NCBI GenBank assembly: GCA_013398275.1
Contig: VZSE01002451.1
Span: 357,010 to 421,009 of the forward strand
Direction of reading: 5' to 3'
From: Promerops cafer
Taxonomy: Eukaryota > Chordata > Aves > Passeriformes > Nectariniidae
Length of the DNA stretch: 64,000 bases
The notes below the pieces were generated by a model. The model saw nothing but the letters and a program-made list of their open reading frames with translations. It was not told the origin of the DNA and ran no database searches. The position numbers and the translations under genes are program-made. Of the stretch, positions 46,801 through 58,800 are shown in pieces (positions within the stretch are counted from its first letter, which is position 1; each line of letters starts with the position of its first letter).

Positions 46801-49800
46801 AGCAGGGGGATGCCCAAAGGAGTCTGTGACCCCACGGAAGGGACCCACACTGGAGCAGTTTGGGAAGAACTGCAGCCTGGGGGAAGGACCCATGTTGGAG
46901 AATTTTGTGGAGGACTGTCTCTTGTGGGAGGAACCCTGTGCTGGAGCAGGGGAAGAGTGGGAGGAGCCCTCTCTCTGAGGAGGAAGGAGCAGCAGAGACA
47001 ACTGGGATGAACTGACCACAGCCCCCATTCCCTGTCCCTCTTCGCTGCTGGCAGGAAGGAGGGAGAGAAAACCAGAAGTGAAGTTGGGCCCAGAAAGAAG
47101 GGAGGGGTAGGGGGAAGGTGTTTTAAGATTTAGTTTGTGTTTCTCATTATAATTTTCTGATTTGACTGGCAATAAATTAAATTAATTTTTACTCGAGTCA
47201 GTTTTGCCTGTGACGGTAGCTGGCGAGTGATGTTTCCCTGTCCTTATCCGACTCATGGGCCTTTCGTGGTATTTTCTCTCCCCTGTCCAGCTGAGCAGTG
47301 ACAGAATAGCTTTGGGAGGCACCTGGCACCCAGGTGGGGCCAGCCCACCACCTGCAAGTGGCACCTGGTGAGGTGGGATGGCTAAAGGCCGTGGGCAGCT
47401 CTGGAGAGCCAACACGCCATGGGCACGGCAGCGCTTCCTGGATGCCAGGGTTTGGTGAGGAGCACGTGTCTCATCTCCATGGGGTTGAACTGGAGCTCCC
47501 AAGAGGTTCCCCAACTAAGGGCTGGGCTCTAACAAGGTTTAACTACAGCCAGTGCTGAACCCCAGAAACCCCTGTGAAGGTCTGACCACCGTCATGAGCT
47601 GGGAACAAGTGTGGGAAAACACTGAGTTGGGATCCTTCCACCCTGTCCCAAAGCCAAGCAAGACCAAAAGCTTTCTGCAGCCCCCTCCTCAGGCACCTTC
47701 TCCAGCCACTTCTACCCTCCCTCAGCTTCCCATTTCTCCTCACAAGCCCTCTGGTCTTGTTTGGAGAGCGTTATTCCTTCTCCACAAGCTCAACCCACTC
47801 ACGCCACCGCTGCCTTTGCTATCAGCGGGAGAAGAGGAGCAACTGCATTTGCATGGGAAGAGGGGGGGGGGAAAGCACCAGGAATCCTCTCCAAGTTCCC
47901 AAGCTCTGCAAGCAAACCTTCTCTAATATAAAAAAATATATTACATTGCCCTGGTTTTGACTGGGATAGAGTTAATTTTCTTCCTAGTAGCTGGTACAGT
48001 GCCGTGTTATGGATTCAGTATGAGAACAACGTTGATAACACACTGGTGTTTTTGCTGTTGCTAAGTAGTGCTTACTCCAAGTCAAGGACTTTTCAGCTTC
48101 CCATGCTCTGCCAGTGAGGAGGTGCACAAGAAATCACGAGGGAGAATGGCCAGGAGAACTGACACAAACTGGCCAAAGAGACACTCCATACCACAGAATG
48201 TCATGTCCAGTACATAAACTCGGGGAATTTGGCCAGGAAGCTCGGGGACAGGCTGGGCATTAGTCAGTGGGTGGTGAGGAATTATCTAGTGCATCAGGTA
48301 TCTGTTTTATGTTTTATTTCTTTCTATCATGTCCCTTTCCATTCCTATTATCGTATTTTATTTCAATTAATAAACTACTCTTATCACAATCCATGGGTTT
48401 TACTTTCTCCTCCAGCCCCCCATTCTCCTCCCTGTCCCACTGGGGCAGAGGTGTGAGCAAGATATATGGTACTTAATGTAGTTTAATCCCAACCAGCAAA
48501 TCATATATATATATATATATATGTATATGGCATGTGTGACAAACATCCAGAGACCAAAACTGCTGCTGGTGGAGCCAAGCCAAGGGGTAGTTCAGGGCTC
48601 CACAGCTGCTGTCCTTGCAGTCAAAACTGATCTCCCAGGTTGGGTATCATACACCCTGGGAATATTTCTCTCTTGGCTACCCCCCTAGACAAGCCAACCA
48701 CCCACAACCCAGCACGAGCCCCAGGCACAGCTGCTGAGGACACGGATGCCTTTTGAGGGAGTAAGCCTGGGTTCCCTCTGCATCCCGTCTCTGTTGGCTT
48801 GACCCACTGGGAAGTCTCAAAAAAATACCGGTTTTGTAAAAACTGGTAAAGCAGAGAGAAACCCAACTGCTCTGGTGGCTCCAGCTGAAGAGCCAGCAGA
48901 GGAACTTGTGTGGGAACCCAGAGATGCTCCCATAGCAAACCCACAAAAAGACACATTTCTTTTTAGAGACAGCATATACTTTTTCCTTATTGGGGAAGAA
49001 GTTTTCCTTTGGTATGCCCCTTGGGAGGACCAGATGTGTCCTGCTGAGCTGCTCTCGTGACAGCAAACACCCGAGGTCCCCGTGAGATGCACCCTACGCT
49101 ACAGAGCACCCTGTGCCAGCAGGTGCTTCCAACTCAGGCAGCCAGCAGAGCTGCAGATGCCTAAACCCACCAAAACCCACCCATTCCCTTCCACACAACT
49201 CATCCCACCCCACGACCATCTTCACCCTTGGGTGACCCACAGAGGGAGAGGCGCACACCCTCCTGGGGATCCGCATCCATGGGACACCTCCAAGCAGCAC
49301 AAGCTGGGGCTCGAGCATGCCAGCGTGGGCTTCAAGCTGACCTAGAGGACCCCAGGTGGCAGGAACTGAGGGCAGGGGGACCCCATCTTTACCCCTGCAA
49401 AGCGCTGCCCCCCCTTCCCCGCGAGGCTGCGCCGGCTCCAGCCGCTCCCGCGATCCAAGCGGAGCAGATGGCACGCGCAACACTTACGGCTTCGCTTTCC
49501 AGCCGCCATCGCAGAGCTGCTTCTCAGCAGGGCGGAGGCGGGGGGGGGAGACGGCTTTTTTCTTTTTTTTTAAAATATATTTTCCCTGGGAATTTTGATT
49601 TTCTTTTAAAAAAAAAAACAAAAAAACAAACCCATGTATAATCCTGTGCTTGAGCCCCAGGAGCCCCTGGCAGCAGAGCACAGCGCTCCACGGAAGGACG
49701 GTGCGTGCTGTCTGATTGGCAGCCTGTCCGTCTGTCCGTGCCTGGGGACCCGGCTGACCGCCCGAAATCCCTGCCGACAGGGACAAATCCTGGAAAGCCT

Positions 49801-52800
49801 CACAAAGCAGAGATAGGGGAGGAAAAAAGGGATGAAGTGATCAAAAAAAGGGCTTTCTAGGGATTCTTCTGGCTCGCCTGGATTTCCTCCCTTTGCCTCT
49901 GTCCAGCCTTTGCCTCTGCCATGCTGGCCCTGAGTGGAGAAGACCCAGAGGGAAAGCGGAGCTGTTTCAGCTCCCTGGGACATTGGTCCTCTTGGCTCCA
50001 TCAGATAAGATGGAGCAAGGGAGATGCTGTCCCACCCAGGGTGATGACAGGCTCTGGGGCCACCTGCCAGCTTGGGCGTCAGACCTGGGGTCCAGTGTCA
50101 TTACACGCCACGGTCCTCTCATCCTACTCCGATGGCTCAAACCAGGTTTTCTACTTCCCAGTGGAAGCCAACACCTCAAATGAGGCTGGGAAACCATAAA
50201 TCTGGGCATCGCAGACACCAGATTGCTTTCAGCAGCCGCGCTGTGCACAGAGCTCGGCGATAAGTAACAAAAAGTCTGTGCTTTGCACCACTGATTTCTT
50301 GTCTGGGGATGCATAAAACCTGGAGATGACAGATCAGCACCTCGATCCAAGAGCATCCCCGCCCTCGCTCTGCCGGAGAGGCGGGTAAACAAAGGCGGCT
50401 CTCCCCGGCGTCCGCAGGCAGCTGCCATCGACGCTGTGGAGTAGTGGGAGGGGGAAAAAACAAAAGAGGTCTGCACGCTGGGATCTGCGGGAATGGGATG
50501 CCCCTGGCGCTATCCTGGCCCTTTTATTCCATGGGTACCCAGAGGGAGCTTGGCCCCAGCCCTTTGGACACTTTCCTTCCCTCAGGGTCTCCTTGCCCAG
50601 CCATCCTGGTTGGGTGCCAAGGGCAGAGCCACACTCCGTAACCAGCCAGTATCCAGCAAGGGGAAAAACATCCTGGGTTTGGGCACAGAGAGTGGCTTGG
50701 CCATCCTGGCAAAGAGCTCAGTGATGATTTGGACCAGGACGCAACAGTTCTGTGCCGACGGGCACTGTCGGGTGTGACCAACATCCATTCGAATCCCTTG
50801 AGGGACTGCACAGGCAGAAGTTTGATCCCTCATCCAGTGGTGAACAGAGATTTAGCAAGGCCTAATCAGGCAGGGAAGTTCTGTGATGCAGTTCCTTAAT
50901 TTAGATGGCTCCACCACTGGCAAGGACGAGCAGGTAATCACCAATGCTTTGCACAAGGTGGTCACTACAGCAAGAGGAAAGGGACAGCACTGGGAAATGC
51001 CAACTTGAGGATGTTTCCAAGAAAAAAACTAGAAGGTGGCCATGGCTGTGGCACTGAAATGCTCAGGTCTTGGGTCTATCCATCCGTGGGTATGTGCTAG
51101 TTGTGCCACTTGGCCCAGTGAGCCCAGAGGAGCCTAAAGCAGCTGGAATAATGCTGCCACACTCCTCCCAGAGCCCACCAACCTTCCCTGAAACACTGGT
51201 TGGATGTTGCATCTCAACTCCATCACCTTTTCCAACCACTGTGCTTCCCTGTTCATGCCCCATCTGTTTGTTACTAGAGCCCCACAGGCCCCAAAACACA
51301 GGGTCTGGAAGTGCCAATGAGCACACCTTTAGTTCTGCGGCCACATGGATTATTTCCTCTGGGGCCACCACGGCCAATCCATTCAAAGGAGGAAAGGCAA
51401 GGTAGGAAACCATCTTTACAATCCTGAAGTTGAATAATTATCACCTGTGCTGCGGGAAGCCCTCTCCCCCTTTCTGAGCAAGAGCTCCCAGGACCCACCA
51501 GCGCCCAGGGAGGGGACCGTGCTGCTGGCCCCTCCGGGGCTTTGCCAAGGAATGCCGGGGGCGGCAGCGGGGGGAGCAGCGGCGGTGGCGGTGCTGGGAA
51601 GGGAACCAGCTGGAGAGCCGCAGCCTCATGAAATAATGAAATGCCAAACCAACCCCTGCATCTTCCACAGTCTCTCAGGTCACCTACCAGATTAGGAGGC
51701 CTGTTGCTAAGGCAACCAGATCTTGCAAGTGCTAGCTGAACTTCCCCATCGGTTTTAACCCTTTAAGGAGCAAAAAAAAAAAAAAAAAAAAACCACCAAA
51801 CCGAAAAACCTCCCTAAGAAATACGTATAAAAATAAAATGAAGGGGTAACGCTGATGATGCAACCCACAGGAGAGCAGCGGAGGGGAAGGGGGGGCAGCT
51901 GGGAAGGGGAGGCAAAGGGAAGGCGCCCCAGCAGCCACCTCCTGCGCGGTGCACGCCGCGCTGGCTCCCTTCCAGGCAGCTAATAAAATTATTCGGCATC
52001 CACACACGCACGCAAGACCCAGCAAACTTTTGATGCGCCTGGCACGGCAAGCAGGGGAGTGCAAAAAAAAAAAGAAAAAAACANNNNNNNNNNNNNNNNN
52101 NNNNNNNNNNNNNNNNNNNNNCCCCCCCCCCCCCCCCCCGCCCCAAGGCAACAAAAAGTCAGGTTATGCATATGAAATGGGGGCAAACAAAGCGAAAATG
52201 GAACTTTTTTTCTTTGTATTTTTTTTTCCTCTGGTGGCCTCGCAGACGCCGGGCAAGCCCTGATGCCTCGGCAAGCAGCCGGCAGCCCGGCGCCGCACAG
52301 GAGGGGACAGATGGCCGGCGCAGCGACATCGGGATGGAGGCGATGGGCACCCGTGGCCACCTCACCAGTTCTGCTGCCATCCATGGCCAGGAGCATCCAG
52401 AACAGGGATACACGACTTGTGCTCTGTGGCCATAAAACAGAATAATAAAAACAGCCCCTTCCACATGCAAGGATCACGTCCCAGTGGGGTGATGGGGATC
52501 ACGGCTCTCTCCTCTGGGAGAATAAAACCCCTCTCAGACTGCACACCAGGAAGGGAGCCCTAAATCTTGCAGCTTGCTGGGTTAACAGGGAGGCCTGTGA
52601 GCAATAACGGGGGGAAAAAAAAAAAAAAAGGAGCAAGGCAATGCACAGGCAGCACAAGGGAGGAGAAAAAAAAAAAAAAGGAGGGAGAGGAGAAAGAGGC
52701 ATGGAAAGGAGGAGAAAATGTGGAGCGGCATAAATCAGGCGCGCGGGGGGAGCTGGGGAGCACAGCAGCACGTGCTGTGTTCCAGGCGCACAGGCAGCGC

Positions 52801-55800
52801 ACGCGGACGGCTCCTGCCTGGCAGGGTGAGCACCGGGAAGCAACCAGCCCCATGCCCCAGAGAAAGGGGCCCCCAGCCCCTCCTGGTGCTGATTTGGTGT
52901 GGGGTATTGGCTCTGCTGGCCAGCACACCGTCATTTCCATGTCAGTCCCTCTGGGAAAGAAAAAGCCTCTGCTGGTGCTGGTGTAAAAGATACTCAATGG
53001 CAAAAATTAGAAGGGTTTTTGCACCCTTCTTCCCACGCCCAGGTCAGGCTGGGGACAGCAGGTGTGACAATTCCTGCTGAATTCCCCTCAAATGAGAGCA
53101 CTAAAATGGAAACTTGCTTCCAAAAGCCACCGTCTTCCCACCAGCCTGCTCCAAATTCATAATAAAGAGAGGGGCAAGGAAGGCTCACTGCAAACCCAGC
53201 TTTGCTCTCACTGAGAGGCTGCAGTGAGATGGGTTTACACCATGCTAAGTGGCTGCTGGTTTTGCTGCCTGGCTGTGATCCTGCCCTCTGACCTCACCTC
53301 CGTGCCAGCACCCCTGCACCCTGCCAACCAGCTGACAGGAGAAACTTAATTAGCCATGTCCATCAACCCCAAACATCTGTAACCAGCAATATTTACAACC
53401 AGAAATAAAGAGGAGTGACCTTCGTGGTGTTGAAAGACAGTTGGGTTCTTGTATTACAACAGTGGGGACAGGCAAAATTCATTATGTCTAATAGCCAACC
53501 TTATAACCAGATTAAACACAAAGGCAGCAATTCCATATCCCCTGACCCGCCACCATCCCCATCCCGAGCAGAGGGGAACTCCCCCTGCCACAGCACTGCT
53601 CACACAAACCCCACGGCTGCACGTTCAGCTGATGTTTATGCATGTGGCCATCTCCATCCCTCCTACCCAGAAAAGACAATACCCTGGCTCATGCCACCCC
53701 AAGAGCTGGGACACCCAGCTGGGGTCACATCTCCTCTGGTCCTTCTCCAGGCAGCTCTAAGGAGATGCTCGGCTCCCCTGTGAACGCTCTGGAGGTAGCA
53801 GGGCTAAGCTCCCTGCTACACCAGGAATGCTGTGCTGGAGATGTTTGCTCACAGGATGCAAGCGAAAAGCACCCAGTTTCCAGAGCACAACCAAAGAGAA
53901 CCCTCCAGAAATCGCCATCATCATGTCCCCTGTGCTTAGACATCCCCAGACATGAGGGGTTTTGTCCTGAAGATGCAGCCAAGGCTTTCACCTCTGGCTG
54001 TGAGATGCTCGTGGTGCCAATCACCGGCCAGGGAGCCAGAGCCTGTTATTTTCATCAGAGGATGTTCTCAGTGGGGACCTTCAGCTGCCAGCCAGGAGAA
54101 ACAAGCCACTGGAGAAAACCTGAGCCTCCTAATGACTTTTCCTCCACCATCCCTGGCTCCCACAGCAGTGTGAGGGCAGCTCCTTCTCCAGAAGACGAGC
54201 ACCAGCGGGGCCAGCTGGTTCCTCCAGTGTTCAGCAGCAACAAGTCAAACTGCTTGGAAAACACTTAAGGTTGGGGGGGAAGCTTCAAATGGACCAGGCG
54301 GACGATGAACCGCACTGGAGCAACGGTAAAAGTTAAAATTAATTACCTGGCAGGATGACAAAGAAGCCATTGTGCAGCACGGTGGAGCAATCCAAGTACA
54401 AAGGCTTTATATAAGTCATGTTGAAAACTCCTTGATGACTGCAGGTAAGGACGGACAAGCTGTCAGGACGTGCCACAACACCCTGAAGGGCTCCGGGACG
54501 AGCAAGTAAATCCGCTTTTAACGATGGAATGAGCCCTGGGAGCCTCAGCCTGGACCTTCTCTCCAGTGGAGACTGGCAAAGGTGTGAAGCACCTGGGTGT
54601 TATTGGTGCTGTAATACCCAGGACAAAACAAAACCATCTGTTTTGGGGTTTCCATGGAAAACTGCGCTTGAGCTGGGCTAAAGGAACCCATATGCAATGT
54701 GAAGCAGCATTTGCTTCCTTGTGAGCCCCCATCTCCATCCCCAACCATATCCCACAAAGCACATCCCTGCCAAAAGCCCCCCTGATGAGACCAAGCATTT
54801 CAAAGCGTGGCTGTCCCTGCCCCAAACCAGACCCCAACAAGGTCTCACGAAACCAGACCCACCTCCTGGTTCACACCTTGCACAGGAGGACCCCAACAGC
54901 CAAAGTGTTTCCAGCACCAAGAGGCAGACCCAGGTTCTGTTCCTCAGGGAGGTGCAGGCACTCCCCCAGAGCCACGGGGACACCGGAGCGGGGCTGAAGC
55001 TGTGATGGAAAGTCACCCCAAGCTGCCACCAGCCATGACCCCCCCACCATTCTGCTGGCAGATGGGCACAAGGAGGCTGGGTGTCATTTACACCCCATCA
55101 GCTGCACAGCTCTGTGGTGGAAAGGAGCCAAAGGGGAGAAAAGCACCTCTCCCTTCCTCTTGCTGTGAGCATCGCTCGTGGGCAGGGAGCTGTGGGGGTT
55201 CAAGCAGCTTCTGCACTAGAGGCTGCCTTACCCCAATGGGGCTTCCCCCAAAAAACAGGGTGAGCACCCAGTGAGGGCTGGGCAGAGCAGGAGGGCAAGG
55301 AGGATGCACTGCTGGGCTTGGCAGAGCAGAGGAGCCAAGTGTGACGCAGAACCCTTATCTGCTCACCCCAAGCCAGGGTGCTTCAAGGAAGCGCCCTGCC
55401 CCCTTCCTCAGTGTGCCCTGCCTTTTTTTCACTTACATAAAAAAAAAAAAAGAAGGCAAAAAACACAACCCCAACCAACCAACCTCGAGGCTGAGCTAAA
55501 AACATTGCCTGGGGCAGGAAGCAGCCACCTGCTGGGGACACAGCTGAGCAATGCCAGCTACCCATGAGGTGACAGAGGGGCATTTCCCACCTTAGAGTTA
55601 CTAGAAATGGGTAAATAAGCAAAGCCAAGGTTTGGGACACCCTCGCAGCAAGGCTGTTCTGGAAGGAAGGAGAAGTCAACTGGCCACTCACCAGGGTGGA
55701 CACCAGTCAGTGCTGGAGCAGGTGACCCAGGCACAATGACAGCTGTGTGGGTGGGAGCTGGGACAGGAGTGGGGCACGGAAGGAAATCCATGTCAGGTAG

Positions 55801-58800
55801 GAGGGACTGGCTGTGGGCTGTTGTACCTGCTGGGAATGCCATGGGATGCCAGCACCCCAGCTGTGTTGGGCAGGTCGTGCTCACCAGCAAGTCAGAGCTG
55901 CTGCAGTGCATCCCCCTGCTTCAGTTTGTAGCCAAAAAATTCCAATTATAGGTGCGAGCTCAGCCTTGAGAGATTGTAAAAAAACCAGCCCAAATCCAGG
56001 GAAAATGGGAAGGAAACCCCCCCCCCCACTCCAGACCCTGTTTGAGGCAGGCAGGAGGGGTGGTGAGAGCTCATTTTCACTACAGAAAGCTGCCGCACCC
56101 CAGGAGGAGAGGCACCAGATCAAGTGTTCAAGGGTTGATGCAGAAACATTAAGGAAAAAAAATTAAAAAGAAAATGTTAGCACAAGACACAGCCAGAGGT
56201 CTTCCTTTGGACTTTATCTTAAGGCAGCAGGCGCAGCCTCACACATGGACAGACAGACAGACAGACCAACCGACCCCACAGGCTCCCACTCAGCCCGGGG
56301 AACACAAAGGTGGAAATCACCTTGCTAAAAACCACTGCTGGTGGTGGCAAAGGCCATGGAGGAGGAAGAGTAAGGCAAGTGGGAGGGTGTTGGATGGCCA
56401 GGCACAAAGCACTGCTCTGTCCCACCACTCCAAAATACACAGGCACATGCCCCCCTACCTTTATCCATATGTACATCTTAATAGTGCACATTCCACAGAT
56501 ATAATTGTGTATAGTGCATATTCCACAGATATAATTGTGTATGTATTTTTTTTCTGCTTAATTTTGATACTAACAGTCACCATGCATGCCACATTAAGCT
56601 CAGGCAAGAGAGTGAGCATTTCTCCTCTTCTTAAAAAAAAAATAATCCATTAAATGCACAAACCCAACAGAAAAGAAAAGCTGGTCTTACCACACAGAGC
56701 TGCGCCCCCATCCAAAACCAAATCTTACCCAAGCCACCCAGGTGTCCCTCTTGCCCTGACTGGCACAGGAGACTGGTGTCACCACTCTGGGGATAAGAGG
56801 AGGTGGCAGTGGGGTCCCATCACACACAGGAAGCACCCAGAAGCTATCCCGTATTTTAGAAATCCCCCCTTGACTGCACAGCTGTAGCTTTGAACTCAGC
56901 TCTTGGCACTTGTGGCTACAAACAGGAGTTTTGAGAGAAGGAAAAAAAAAACCTAAACCCCAAACCAAGGCAGAGGTGAGGTATTTGTTTACTTGCAGAG
57001 ACATTTTTGCCAGCCTGGAGGAAAGCACTGTTTCTGCTCCGCTGAGACCCCATCCTGGGTGTCCCCCCCAGGGATCTGCAGGGTGAGGACTCGGAGGAAG
57101 AAGATTCTGGGAAATAATGAGGAACGTGCCCCGTGGGCTGAGCAGAAGCCTCAGCAGCAGTCAGGGAGCCTCCCTGGCCCACGAGTGGGATGCTGGCAAG
57201 GCGGGCGCGTGATGCTCATGGGGATCCAGCAGGGCAGGGCAGGGCAGGGCAGGGCAGCAGCCAGGCTGGACACAAGGTGTGCCGGGCGCTGCACCGCGCT
57301 CTGCCATCCGCTCTGCCCCTAAGGAGAGCCAGGAACAAACGCGGCCACAGCAGCTCCCCCGGAGCACCCCCACCAGCGAGGGCTCGGCACAGCCGGGTGC
57401 CATTTCGGCAGTGCCAGCTCTGCCGCGGGGGCGTGAGCGGCAAGAGAGGAGAAACAGCCAGAGCCCCCCGCCCGCTCCCCAGGACCAGCTCTGGCAGCTG
57501 TTTCCAACAGAACCAGGGACAGCTTTACAAGAGAAAAATAGGGAACAAAAGGTAGGAGAAAATCCAAGTTTCCAAGGTAAGGAAGGAAATGATCAGGAGG
57601 ACAGGAAAGTCCCACTCGTACCCAACAGACGGCGTCCTGACCTAACACCTCCCCACTGCCCGCCGCAGGACAGGAGTGCCCGTGCCGGCCACGGCTTCCC
57701 CGGCACGGCACGGCTTGGCACGGCGGCCCCTCGCCCTCTTTGTTCCTGCGAAGGGACCCCCGAAGGCCGGGGAGGGCAGGGCCGCGAGCTTTGTGCTCGC
57801 CCGGAGCCCAGCATCTGCCGGGGGCAGGCGCTCCCCCCGCAGCCCCCGCGCCGGCAGCGGGTCCCCTCGCCGGCCTCACCGCGCTCGCCCACGTGGCCGC
57901 CGGGGCAAACAATGGGATGGCGCTGGGCTGCCGCGCTCGCCACGCAAGGCCTTCCTCCTCCTCCTCCTCCTCCTCCTCCTCCTCCCCGCTGCGGGCTTTG
58001 CCTGCCACTGGAAGCTGGCCCCTCTCAAGCACCGGGGGGAGGGGGATTAAAAAGATGCTATTAAAAAAAAAAAAAAAAACTCAGGGAAAAGAAAAAATCC
58101 TCCAGTCTGGCTCACTGCTGCACACGGGCTCGTGCAAGGCGAGGGCACGCTGACCCGCACACACTGGGATGGGCAATGGGACCGCAGGGCAGGACCCCTA
58201 TGGACAGCAGCCAGACCCCAACACCCAGCCATGCAGGGGCTCCCCACCCGTGGCACAAACCCCCACCTGCCCTCCTCTCCTCCGGCAGGATTGAAGAAAT
58301 CCTTCCTCTCCTCCCATCCCGCTCCCGGCTTTTTTGGAGAACCCCCTCCCAGACTGGAGCCAGAGAAACTTTGCGTGTTCGCACCATTTGTTGATATAAA
58401 ATCCATCCCCTGCCTTACTTTTGCAGAGGCACTTGGGGTGGGGTGGAGGGGGGGAACGTCTGTTTCTATTTGAAACCGTCAAAATTAGCATTCAGTAATT
58501 AAAAATCACACCCTTTCTCTTAATAACCTAACCAGCATGATACAATCAGGTTGTGCCAACTCTTTAATCTAATTGACTAATTACAGATTTTAATTTAGTC
58601 AGTTACTGAACAACTGTTGACAATTTGTTTTCATTAGGGACAGAACAGGATAAATATTTAGGCTCCCCAGTCAAAGACTAAGACATAAGCTCTGGGCTCT
58701 GACCTCCGGTTTCACAATGGAGCCTTCTCCATGAGCATCACCCGTGGAAAGGTGCTGCTCTGAAATGCCCTGGTCCTGCTGCTGGGCAGCAGAAGTGTGG

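Noticed and set aside
46564..47172. 202-codon open frame on the - strand
   Set aside because: It lies within the ERV-type repeat and runs antisense to it. No gene is supported.
57279..58064. 261-codon open frame (+) and overlapping 237-codon frame (-) in the GC-rich island
   Set aside because: Both strands stay open because the DNA is GC-rich with few stop codons. The products include translated cct-repeat tracts and no known domain.
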